Part shown: one piece after another, positions 35,453 through 46,825 of the stretch
Layout: the number at the start of each line of letters is the position of its first letter
Position numbering within the stretch: the first letter of the stretch is position 1
Assembly (NCBI RefSeq): GCF_947179165.1
Contig: NC_077240.1
Coordinates: 46,746,501-46,810,500 of the forward strand
Direction of reading: 5' to 3'
Origin: Solanum dulcamara
Lineage: Eukaryota > Streptophyta > Magnoliopsida > Solanales > Solanaceae
Length of the DNA: 64,000 bases
The notes under the pieces: model-generated
Database searches by the model: none
What the model was told of the DNA's origin: nothing
Seen by the model: the letters and a program-made list of their open reading frames with translations, nothing else
Program-made: the position numbers and the translations under genes

Positions 35453-35832
35453 TATAATTTAATCTTAAACGGAGGAATCAATTGGCACTTTGGATGATTT
35501 TTGGGCAATGAGATCTTTATGACTACATATCTTTCTTATTTTTTGACAACTTTTTATCTTTTGTTAATTGACATTAATGGCATATATCAATTATCAAGAC
35601 AATGCAATCGACCTTTCTTTTTTTTCAAATTAAAGGGATGTGATTGAGCCATCATATTAAAAATGTCTTCAACTTAATTGGGTTGGAGTAATTGACAATA
35701 GTTGGAAAACTCTTATCACATAGTTGTAGAATATGTTCATAAATTATTTTTATTAAAAAAATATTAAAATAATACTTATTATTATACGGAGGCTTAATTA
35801 CATATGGAGAGCCAAAATTGAGTGTCAACAAG
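35453..35832. other. Unassigned AT-rich sequence
   Basis: I see no gene, RNA or repeat that I can name. It separates the MITE from the truncated end of element E. Confidence 0.6.
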
Positions 35833-38480
35833 ACTTATCCGGGATATACTTGCGAAGCATGGAGACAGAAAATACCGGATGGACAACTGACAACCTAGGG
35901 GGTAAGGCCAACTCATAAGTCACCTCACCAACTCTCCCCAGAATCTTAAATGGGCCAACAAACCTAGGTCTAAGCTTGCCCTTCTATCCGAATCTCATCA
36001 CACCCTTCATGGGTGATATCTTGGGCCACATACAATCACCAACAATGAACTCTAAGGGATGGATCCTTTTGTTAGGATAGCTCTTCTGATGACTCTGGGC
36101 TGTCAATAGTCGACTCTGAATCAAATGCATCCACGCCATAGCATCCCTGAGTAAATCAGTGTCCAATGTATCCATCATAACTAAATCAAACCACCAAATT
36201 GGTGATCGACACCTATGACCATACAATTCCTCAAACGATGCCTTCTGAATGCTGGAGTGATAACTGTTATTATAGGAAAACTCTTCTAAGGGAAAGTATT
36301 GGTCCCATTGGGCACCAAAATCAATCACACATGCCCTAAGATTATCCTCCAACATTTGAATAGTCTAGGGATGAAATGCTGAACTCATGTCTAGTCGCGT
36401 ACCCAAACCATGCTGTAATGCTTCTTAAAAGTGAAAGGTGAACACCGTACCCTGATTCGACACAATAGAGATAGGCAACCCATGCAACTTAACAATCTCA
36501 CGAAGGTAGATCCTAGATAACTGCTTCACATGGTAGCTAGTTTTCATCGACAAGAAATGAGCTGATTTGGTTAATCGATCCACAATGCCATAGGTAATCC
36601 AGACACAAAATCCATGGTGATACGCTCCCACTTCCACTTGGGAATGGGCATCCTTTGCATAGGACCAACCAGTTTATGATGTTCATACTTCACTTGTTGA
36701 CAATTTAGACACTTAGCCACAAAATCTACAATGTCTCTCTTCATGCCACACCACCAATAGTGTTGTTTTGAGTCATGAAACATCTTTGTTGCTCCCGGAT
36801 GAATAGAATCCTTGGAATAATGAGCCTTTTCCAATATCATATGTACCCAATCACAAACCTTAGGCACACAAATGTGACCATTAATCCTCAAAACTCCCTC
36901 CGGATCAAGAGAGGCTGATTTAGCTTCACCTCTCAACACCTTGTCTCGAATGACCCTCAACTTGTCATCCTCAAATTGGTGTGTACGAATCTGGTCCATC
37001 AAAGTAGACCTAGCCTCCACAAAGGCCAAAATACTATGATGTGTAGAAATATCAAGTCAGACCAATTGCCTAAACAATGACTGAACCTCCAAAGCCAAAG
37101 GCCTCTCATCCACCTTAAGAAAGGCCCAACTACCTATACTAGATGCATTCATACTCAGGGCATCCGCTACCATATTAGCTTTGCCTGGATGATAAAGAAT
37201 GGTGATGCCATAGTCTTTCAATAACTCCAACCACATACGCTGCCTCATGTTCAAATTCGGTTGAGAAAAGATATACTTAAGGCTATAGTGGTCAGTAAAG
37301 ACCTCATAATGCACACCATAGAGATAGTGCCTCCATAACTTCAAAACAAACACCACCGCCGCCAACTCCAAGTCATGGGTAGGATAGTTCTTCTCATGTT
37401 CATTCAACTATCGAGAAGTATAAGCTATAACTCTATCCTTTTGCATCAATACACCACCCAAGCCTACTCTCGAAGCATCAGTTAATACAATAAAGGCCAT
37501 ATCCTCCTCGAATAAGGCTAGAATAGGTATTGAAGTCAATAGCTCCTTAAGCTTTTGAAAGCTCGCCTCACACTCATCAGTCCACTAAAATGCCACAATC
37601 TTTTGAGTTAGCCTAGTGATAGGGCTAAAATAGAAGAGAAACCATGAACAAACCGACGATAATAGCCTGCCAACTTAATAAAACTCTGAATCTCAATAAC
37701 CGAAATAGGCCTAACCCAATCATGAACCACTGTAACCTTGGCTGGATCGACCATAATAACCTCTTTGGTCACCACATAACCCAAGAATGCCATAGACTCG
37801 AGCAAAAATTCACTTTTGGAAAATTTTACATACAACTTCTCCTCTCTCAATCTTTAAAGGACGATCCTCAATTGACTAACATGGTCCGCCTCATTCTTGG
37901 AATAAACCAAGATATCATCAATAAATACAATCACAAATGAGTCAAAATTAAGGTCGAAATACCCAATTTATCAACTCCATAAAAGTAGCCGGGGCATTAG
38001 TCAACCCGAAGGACATAACCACAAACTCATAATGCCCATAACAAGTACTAAATACAATCTTTGGGATATCAGATTCCCAAAATCTCAACTGATAGTAACT
38101 CGATCTCAAATCAATTTTAGAAAATACTGATGCACCCTCTAGTTGGTCAAATAAGTCATCAATGCGAGGAAGATGATACTTGTTCTTAATGATGACTTTG
38201 TTCAACTATTGATAGTTGATACATATCCTCATAGTACCATCCTTCTTCTTAACAAATAAGACCGATGCACCCCACAATGATACACTAGGTCAAATATACC
38301 TTTTTTTCAATAAATCTTCCAATTGTTCTTTCAACTCTTGGAATTCTGTCAGAGCCATCGGATAAGGTGAAATGGAGATGGGTTTGGTGCCCAGCTCCAA
38401 ATTAATCACAAAATCGATATCACGGTCAGGAGAAACACCTGGAAAGTCTATAGAAAACACATCTATAAACTCTCTCACCA
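35833..38480 (-). pseudogene. Element E pol remnant (RT, RNase H, integrase)
   Basis: The pieces follow the same order as B. RT is at 38205-37950 ([33 protein letters not shown]) and 37850-37608. RNase H is at 37407-37057 ([33 protein letters not shown]). Integrase is at 37029-36425 ([45 protein letters not shown]) and 36355-35984 ([23 protein letters not shown]). Stops and frameshifts separate all of these, and part of the integrase core (the HPQTDGQSE region near 36360) is deleted. The gene is dead. Confidence 0.85.
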
Positions 38481-39308
38481 ACCTTGTAGTCTATAAAGGA
38501 GATGACTCCTTGGTGAGATCACTTACAAGAGCCAAATAAAAGAAGCATAACCTTATCTATCATACGACGAGCACGAATATAAGATATCACTCCCTTAGGA
38601 TACAAACTCAAATTACCCTTCCACACTAAGCTAGGCAAACTGGGATAAACTAAGGTCATGGTCATTGCTTAACAATCTAGTATAGCATGATAGGGAGATA
38701 ACCCATCCATAATCTAATATAGCATGATCATATAACCAATCTATACCCAATATCACATCAAAATCAAGCATGTCTAATAAAATCAAGTTTGTATGGGTCT
38801 CTCTACTAAAAAATATCACCAAACACCCTCGATATATCTAATCCACTAGTAAGGACTCATCTACTGGTGAACAAATAGTAATAGGCTCACACACATAGTC
38901 ATTACCCATATCAAAATAGGTCGACATATAAGAATATGTAGACCAGGGATTAAATAATACTAGAAAATGATGTTGGCAAACTAGAATAATACCTTTAATA
39001 ACTACATCAGTGGCCTCTGCCTCAGATCTACTTGGTATAGCATAACATATCTTATGGTCACCTTTAGACCATGAACCAAAACGATCTCCAACTCGAGCTC
39101 CACTGTAGGCACCTTTGGTGCCACCTCTAGTACCCTGTGAAGCACCTCGAACAGATAGAGCGGGAGTAGAGCGAACAACCAATGTCCTGGGCCATCCAGT
39201 AGAAGGACCATATTTGGGGAAATCTCGATCCTTATGCCCAAAATCATCACACACATAACAACCTCGAGGACATAAACCCCGTAGAGAGGATAACCAAAAA
39301 TATTGACA
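38481..39308 (-). pseudogene. Element E protease and Gag C-terminus remnant
   Basis: On the minus strand this shows a CCHC knuckle CYVCDDFGHKDRDFP whose last Cys is replaced by Phe. It is followed by RGASQGTRGGTKGAYSGARVG, then the protease start LVLFNPWSTYSYMS, where the usual D-x-G-S is altered to NPWS. After that comes LLDMLDFDVILGIDWL. The alterations at the knuckle and at the active site show that no functional protease remains. F cuts the gene just upstream, at 39313. Confidence 0.8.
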
Positions 39309-39313
39309 CACTT
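39309..39313. repeat. Target-site duplication of element F (left)
   Basis: The bases cactt precede the left LTR of F. The right LTR is followed by cgctt (49442-49446), so this is a 5-bp duplication with one transition. Confidence 0.85.
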
Positions 39314-41927
39314 TGTAATGCCCCTAATTATTTAAGCTAATTTTTACATTAAAGTGGTTATTTCTTGATGATATGATCAACTTCTACTGACTCGAATTTT
39401 GTTACGGGAAAAAAATATATTTTTGTTTAGCTACATTTTCGGGTGATCAGACTTAGGGAGGCCATAAACCCATTAGAATTTGGAAATGTGGGAAAACTCA
39501 TAAAATGAAAGTTGTAGATAATTGAAATACCTTTCCAACCATAGGTTGTGGGATTATAGGAGACATTGGAATAAAAAGTTATGGACATTTTAACGCAGAA
39601 GGGTCAAGCAGGGTGATGATTTTGGGCCCAACCCGAATCCAAGTCGGGTCAGGCCCATTTTCTTTGACTTTTAAAGGATAAGTTCAGCTGATCTCTTCCA
39701 TTTTTAGACCATAAGTTTCTAGAACATCATAGAGAAAGAGATAAAGAGAGATCTTCTAGGCTAAGAAGCCATTTTAAACCCAAATCCGAGTCCTGAATTC
39801 CGAAACTCGTGAAAAAAAAGGCATTGCACGTTATGTTGTCTTCACTTTGAGCTAAAAATCAGCTAGTAAGGAGTGTGTTGACGTATTTTCTGCACACTTA
39901 AGGTAAGATTGATGTTCTTTTTCTTGTTAACAAGCTTGTTTAGAGATTTAACGGTTTAAAACGGAGGAAGTAAGCGTTGTAAACTTGTTGTTTGCTTTGT
40001 TGAGACTTATGGATTTGGGGCTGTTTTGGTTAGATTAAATGGGTGGAATTAGTTAATTTATGATGTAGAATGATTGTTGATAATGTTGTTGATGTTGTTG
40101 ATAAGTTGTTGTTGTCGAAATTGGGGGACTAAACTTTGTTTGCAAACCCGTTTTTGAGATGGTACTGCTGTTAGTGCGTTGATGATATCTTTTTGTACAA
40201 AATGATTTTTGTGTTGATTTCTTTTGTATTGGAAACTTAAGACATATATCTAAATGTTTTGTGAAGGGAATAAAGTTCAGTTTTGCCGTTTTCAGGTTGC
40301 AAACTTAGATACAATCGGATAAGTGTGGCTGTCCAGATTCTCATTTTTAAGTAGCTATTAGTATTTTGATGATATCTTTTTTAAAAAAGTGAATTTTGTG
40401 TTGATTTCTTTTGGGTTGAAAACTTAAGAAGTATATCTAAAAGTTTCGTGAAGGGGATAAAGTCCAGTTTTGCTGTTTTGAGTTTCGAAATTTAGATTCA
40501 AGCTGTGGTACTTGACTTTTCTAATTTACTGTTTTAGTAACATAATTCGGGTCGAAACATTCTAGGCTTATTTGCAATATTAAATCTTGTTTTATGTCAA
40601 TATTATGGATATTATGGAAAGTTAAATAAGTCATTTAATGGTATTTTCAAGGTTGTTTATATCGTGTGCAAGTTGAGGAACTTGAGACATTTGATGGCCT
40701 ACAGTTTGAACTTTTGAAGTCGTGTTGGATTGTTGTATGCTAAAAGGCTGAGGTTTGTGTATAAACTCTTGTTTCCTACTAGTATATTGAAAGCCTATCT
40801 TGGTATGGTTGCTATTGTCTTGAAATTTGTCTTGTCATGTTGGTATCTTTGGAGATTTGCAAGACACTTGCTTAACTCGCCCACTTGTATGAATTGCTCG
40901 ATCACTTGACATTCTTGTGGACCTTGTCCTTCTTGTGGCTGTGACTTTGTCACTATTGGCATGCCTCTTGTTTCGTACCCTTTGCCACCTTGATTATGGA
41001 TTTTTAGTTCGTCTTAAGTATGGAAGTTGTCCATTTTAAGTACGAATTAGGAAGCCATTTTTAATATGGTTCTTGGTTCTCTTGATTATTGGGTCTTTAC
41101 CCTTCTTGATACAGGGCTCCGGTCCTTCTTGATACTTGATCATGTTGGTGTGACGGCATGACGTACATATTGGGCGAAACTTGGTGCTAAATCTTGTAAA
41201 TGTACTTCTATGAATTATTTACACTTAAGCTTTTACATTTAGAACTTGATACTCGTGATATAGTTGTTGCCTTGTTTTAATTATTATTGTACATTGGTAC
41301 AGCTCATGACTTGAAACGAATATGGTGGAAACCCAAAGGCTTCAAACTTGTAGTTTTTCACCACTAAGCTTTGTGCTTAGCGATAGTTGTTTCTATCGTA
41401 GGAAATGTCCGAGAAGAGGCTTGAGGTTGGCCATTGGAGATGAAGTTTTGGGAGCTTAAATGAAGATCACATTTGCATATAGGCATCTATATTTTGCAGT
41501 ATTTTGGGACGTGTATATGATTTATGAGTTGCTTGTATATTTGTATTTATGTACGTATTTCTGAGGGTTGTAACTTAAGGATGGTTGCTTGTTTTGTAAA
41601 TTTTGGGGTATGTACATTTCTAAGTTTTATGAAGCACTAAATTTTCCCTTTGGAGTTAGAATATTTGAATGAAGCATAAATTATCGTAATACATGAATGT
41701 CTTGGAAGCTATTTTTTTAAAAACTATTTTGAGAAGTCGCCTGTCCTAAATTGGAATTCTTATTTGATTTAATTGAGATAAAAAAAAAATTTTAGTTGGT
41801 GAACAACTTACACCTTTCACTATTTTTTTGGATTATATAAATAGGCCTTACGAAAAGTTATTCATTTTTGTGTCACGAATTTAATATACATTTTTTGTAG
41901 TAGCATCCTCCATAGAGGGTCGCTACA
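39314..41927 (+). mobile_element. Element F 5' LTR
   Basis: It is 2,614 bp, begins TGTAATGCCCC and ends GGTCGCTACA. It is followed after five bases by the primer site. The match to 46826-49441 covers its full length. Confidence 0.95.
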
Positions 41928-41932
41928 AGTGT

Positions 41933-41944
41933 TGGTATCAGAGC
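41933..41944 (+). promoter_or_regulatory. Element F primer-binding site (tRNA-iMet)
   Basis: TGGTATCAGAGC lies five bases after the 5' LTR and matches the initiator methionine tRNA 3' end exactly. Confidence 0.95.
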
Positions 41945-42124
41945 CTAGGTTTGTGATTCTAGAAATTTTGCTGTGATTTACTTACACACTTGTTTTTTTA
42001 AAGGTCTGGGCTATGTTATGTGATCACTATAGGGTAAATAACATATTTAATGCATACAAGTTGCAAATGCATCATATTCATGTCCCTAATGCAATGTGAT
42101 CTTTACTTTTAAAAGAGTTATGTT

Positions 42125-43390
42125 ATGGCCTCTTCTTCTCGTAGACCTATGGAAGCAGCTCGTGAAGATACAAGTGACTCTTATTCCCAACCCCATACAG
42201 TAGAAGGGGTTGGCGAACAGTTCTCGGATCAATATATTCCTCATACTAGTGGGTCTGGTGTGGGAAGTCAACAAGGAGTAAGAGCTGGTTCGCATTCTCA
42301 CATGAGCCCTGGTATTCAAGTTATGAATCCTCCTTTTTAACAGATGGCTGAATTCTTTCACTGTATGGCTGAAACGATCCATGACCCCCATGGGTTAAAC
42401 TTTGAAAAAATAAGGAAAATGGGTGGAGTGGAATTTGAAGGCACTGTTGATCCCACAGATGCTGAACAATGGCTTAAACGTATAGAGAGGGTGTTTGAGC
42501 AGTTAGAGTGTTATGATGTTGCCAAATTTAGGTATGCCATCTCGTTATTGCAGAAAGATGCTTATGACTGGTGGGTAAGTGTGCCAAATGCAAAAGCAAA
42601 ACCTCCAGTTCTTACCTGGGATGATTTTGTTAAAGAATTTCATATGAAGTATGTCCCGCCTGCTTATTGTGATGCTAAGAAAAAAGAGTTTTTGAATCTA
42701 AGTTAACGAGGCATGTCTATTGCTAAGTATCAACAAAAATTTCTTAGACTCTCTCATTATGCTGGAGGCATTATTACCGATGAAAAAGATAAATGTAGGA
42801 GGTTTGAAGATGGCCTAAACGATTCCATCAGAAAGAATGTGGCAATCCTGCAACATGAGAACTTTTGTAAATTAGTTTCTGCTGCTTTCACTTGGGAAAG
42901 ACTTGATAAGGAAGAAGCTAGTAGACATGAGAATAGATTCCGGAAGCCTAGGTCAGATTTTGCAGGTCCATCCAAGAAGGGAAGGTTTGATGATTCTAAG
43001 GCTGGTAGTGTCAACAGGTCAGATCAACAGAAGCAAAGCAGACTAAATTTTTCTACAGCTAGTACCCCGAGTTATAGCCAAGGGAAGACTCGCATTCCCA
43101 TTTGTGCAGAATGTGGAAAGAATCACTATGGTGCTTGCAGGAGAGCTTCTGGTGCATGTTTTAATTATGGCAGCTTTGATCATAAAGTGAGGGATTGTCC
43201 TAAGCCTAAAAATGTCCCTTCCTTGCATACTGAGGGCTCGGTTCAGAAGTCTTCTAATAATCCTCCTCAAACCAATAGAGGTGAAAGGCCTAAAAACAAC
43301 CAAGCAGCAGGGAAAAGTGGAGCAACTCAAGCTAGCGGGTCCAGAGCTACTGCACGAGCTTATGCTATGAGGCAGAGAGATGATCAAGAG
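42125..43390 (+). pseudogene. Element F gag
   Basis: The frame begins at ATG 42125 (MASSSRRPMEAARED), 180 bases after the primer site. It has in-frame TAA stops at 42338-42340 and 42704-42706, each fitting CAA to TAA. The Gag domain shows FEGTVDPTDAEQWLKRIERV, AYDWWVSVPNAK, YQQKFLRLSHYAGGI and a lysine/arginine-rich stretch (RKPRSDFAGPSKKGRF). The first knuckle part reads CAECGKNHYGAC. The second reads CFNYGSFDHKVRDC, where Tyr replaces the expected second Cys, so its zinc site is lost. The gene would have made the particle protein. Confidence 0.9.
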
Positions 43391-44983
43391 GGACAGGACG
43401 TGGTTGTTGGTAAATTTCACTTATATGGCTTATCTGTGTTTACACTATTTGGTCCTGGCTCTACACATTCCTATAATTGTTCATCACTTGTTCTTCCTAA
43501 AAATACGAAATCTGTGAGACTTAACTTTGACGTTCTAGTTGAAAGTCTTTTGGGTTACCAAGTTGTTTGTAATTGAGTTTACCAAGCTTGTCCCTTCATG
43601 ATTCAAAACCTGGTCTTTCCTGCTGATTTGATTGAAATGCCTTTCCACGATTTTGATATTATTATCGGTATGGATTGACTTTATAAATATCATGCAGTAG
43701 TGGATTGTAGGTCCAAGCATGTGACTTTTAAGGACCCTGCGTTTTCACACATTATTGTACAAGGTGAAAGATCATTGTCATCTAATATTATTTCTGCGGC
43801 CTTAGCAAGAAAGATGATTCGTCAAGGTTGCAGTGCATATCTTGCTCAAATAATTGATACACGTGTGGAGAGTCCTAGTCTTAAAGATATACCTACTGTG
43901 TGTGACTTTCCGGAAGTGTTTCCAGAAAATCTTCCTGGGTTACCACCAGAAAGAGAAGTTGAATTTCCGATCAAGCTCATTCCTGGATATACTCCTATTT
44001 ATATCACTCCTTATAGAATGGCACCAGTAGAATTAAGGGAATTGAAAACTCAATTGCAAGAACTTCTTGAGAAAGGTTTTATTCGTCCAAGTGTTTCTCC
44101 TTGGGGAGCCCCTGTGCTATTTGTAAAAAAGAAAGATGGTACTCTTAGACTGTGTATTGACTATAGACAATTGAACAAAATAACAATCAAGAACAGTTAT
44201 CCATTACCAAGGATTGATGATTTGTTTGACCAGCTGAAGGGTGCCAATTTGTTCTCAAAGATTGATTTAAGGTCTGGGTATCACCAACTGCGTGTTAGAA
44301 AGGAAGATGTTCCTAAAACTGCTTTTAGAACTCGATACGGTCATTATGAATTCTTAGTAATGCCATTTGGATTGACTAATGCTCCTGCAATATTCATGGA
44401 TTTAATGAATCGAGTATTTAGGCCTTATCTTGATCAATTTGTAGTGTTTTTTATAGATGATATTTTAATATATTCCAAGAGTAAAGAAGATCATGATAAA
44501 CATCTTTGGATTGTTTTGCAAACTTTGAAGGAGAAGGAACTTTATGCTAAACTTTCAAAGTGTGAATTTTGGCTTAATGAAGTGGCTTTTCTGGGACATA
44601 TTGTGTCAGCCGAAGGTGTGAAGGTGGATCCTAGTAAAATTGAAGCAGTTGTTGAATGGAAAACTCCTAAATGTCCTACTGAGGTAAGAAGTTTCTTAGG
44701 TTTAGCAGGATACTATAGAAGGTTTGTGAAAGGCTTCTCTCTTATAGCCTCGCCTTTGACTAGACTTTTGAAGAAGGAAGTGAAGTTTACTTGGGATGAC
44801 AAGTGCCAAGAGATCTTTGAAACACTCAAATCCTTGTTGACACAAGCGCCTATACTTACTCTACCAATGGAGGGAAAAGAGTACGTGATATATAGTGACG
44901 CTTCTCATTGTGGTTTGGGATGTGTGTTAATGCAACAAAAGGAAAGTTATTTCATATGCCTCTCGGAAATTAAAACCACATGA
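43391..44983 (+). pseudogene. Element F protease and reverse transcriptase
   Basis: It is in the same frame as gag. The protease region has TLFGPGSTHSYNCSS, with Gly at the place of the catalytic Asp, and FDIIIGMD followed by TGA at 43676-43678 (Trp in relatives). Another TGA is at 43574-43576. From 43700 the frame is open through [22 protein letters not shown], the catalytic FIDDILIYS, and [19 protein letters not shown]. It then enters RNase H ([16 protein letters not shown]). A +1 or -2 frameshift near 44940 ends the frame. RT is the best preserved part and would copy the RNA. Confidence 0.9.
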
Positions 44984-44984
44984 A

Positions 44985-46781
44985 TTGAATTATCCTACTC
45001 ATGATCTAGAACTTGCTGCTATAGTGTTCGCCTTCAAGATATGGCGGCATTATTTGTATGGAGAAAAGTGTCATATATTCACTGATCACAAGAGCTTAAA
45101 ATACTTGGGTACGCAGAAAGAGCTGAACTTAAGACAACGCAGATGGCTTGAACTTATCAAAGATTATGACTGCACGATTGAATATCACCCAGGTAAAGCT
45201 AATGTGGTTGCAGACACCTTAAGTCGCAAATCCTTTGCAAGCTTGCATCTGAATCCTTTGCCTTTGCTTCTGGAGTTAAGAGCCATGAATGTCTATTTTA
45301 CACTTGATTCGTATGGTTCAGTGGTTGCTAATTTGCGAGTCAAGCCAATATTGCGTGAACAGGTGAAAGAAGGGCAAAAGTTAGATGAGAAACTCATAAA
45401 ATTGACCAAAGAAGTTCAAAAGGGGGAAAAGAAAGATTTTAAATTAAAGGAGGATAGTGTCTTGTTATACCAAAATAGGTTATGCATTCCTAATGATGAC
45501 AAATTGAGGAGAGAAATTTTGAATGAAGCACATACTTCACCATATGCAATGCATCCTGGAGGTACCAAAATGTATCAAACCATCAAAGAACATTACTGGT
45601 GGAATGGTATGAAGAAGGACATTGCAGAATATATTTCTAAATGCTTAGCTTGTCAACAGATAAAGGCCGAGCATCAAGTCCCAACAGGCTTACTACAACC
45701 CTTATCGATACCTGAGTGGAAATGGGAAAGGATAACCATGGACTTTGTTTCTGGGCTTCCACGCACTCAAAGAAATCATGATGCAATTTGGGTTATAGTG
45801 GATAGGCTAACCAAAAGTGCTCATTTCTTGGCCATCAAAATGGACTACTCACTTGAACATTTAGCAGAATTGTATGTTAATGAGATTGTGAGGCTACATG
45901 GAGTTCCTATTTCTATTGTATCTGACCGAGACCCAAGGTTTACATCTAGATTCTGGACTAGCTTGCAAGAAGATTTGGGCACTAGGTTGAACTTTAGTAC
46001 ATCTTTCCACCCTCAGACAGACGGCCAATCCGAGAGGGTGATTCAAATCTTGGAAGATATGCTTCGAGCTTGCATTATGGAATTTGAAGGTAGTTGGGAC
46101 AGACACCTAGCCTTGGTAGAATTTGCTTATAATAATAGCTACCAATCAAGTATTGGCATGCCTCCCTACGAAGCCTTATATGGGAGAAAGTGTAGAACTC
46201 CTCTTTGCTGGAGTGAAGTTGGTGAACGAAAACTGATTGGTCCTGATATTGTGCAACAAACTGAAGATAAGGTAAAAGTCATCAAGGACCGTCTAAAAAT
46301 TACTTCAGATAGACAAAAATTTTATGCTGATCTTAAGAGGCGTGAAATTGAGTACCAAGTGGGAGATAAGGTGTTTTTAAAGGTTTCTCCATGGAAGAAG
46401 ATTATGAGATTTGGCAAAAAAGGAAAACTTAGTCCTCGATTTATTGGACCATATGAAGTACTTGAGAGAGTTAGTCCAGTTGCTTATAAACTAGCTCTTC
46501 CACCAGAGTTAGATAGAATCCACAATGTCTTCCATGTTTCTATGCTTAGAAGATATCGCTCAGATCCATCTCATGTTCTTCTTATCGAATCGATTGAGAT
46601 AAGCCCTGATGTGACATATAATGAGGAACCTATCCAAATCTTGGCCCATGAGACAAAAGAGCTTAGAAACAAGAAAGTTCCTTTAGTAAAAGTCCTTTGG
46701 AGAAATCATTCTGGCAATAAAGCAACTTGGGAGCGAGAGGAGGACATGCGAATTCAATATCCCTATTTGTTTCGGGACTAG
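44985..46781 (+). pseudogene. Element F RNase H, integrase and chromodomain
   Basis: These 598 codons follow the frameshift, and the first codon is an internal TTG and not a real start. RNase H continues with [19 protein letters not shown] and [16 protein letters not shown]. The integrase zinc region has [17 protein letters not shown] and CLACQ (about 190-224). The core shows D253, D314 and E350, the D,D-35-E triad. The C-terminal part has [21 protein letters not shown] chromodomain-like tail covers about 536-598 ([28 protein letters not shown]). This piece is completely open and ends normally at TAG, just before the polypurine tract. Confidence 0.9.
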
Positions 46782-46811
46782 CATAAGGTAAATTTTGAGA
46801 CGAAATTTCTT

Positions 46812-46824
46812 AAGGGGGAGAGAG
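46812..46824 (+). promoter_or_regulatory. Element F polypurine tract
   Basis: AAGGGGGAGAGAG lies one base before the 3' LTR. It is a classic plus-strand primer site. Confidence 0.9.
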
Positions 46825-46825
46825 T

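Noticed and set aside
31641..35832. Host gene in the retrotransposon-poor stretch
   Set aside because: No ORF above about 90 codons, no recognisable exon motifs, and the sequence is AT-rich with MITE and LTR-like features.
42125..46781. Endogenous pararetrovirus (caulimovirid)
   Set aside because: The RT is linked to an integrase with the D,D-35-E triad and a chromodomain-like tail, flanked by LTRs with a target duplication; no movement-protein motif is seen. This is a Ty3/gypsy retrotransposon.
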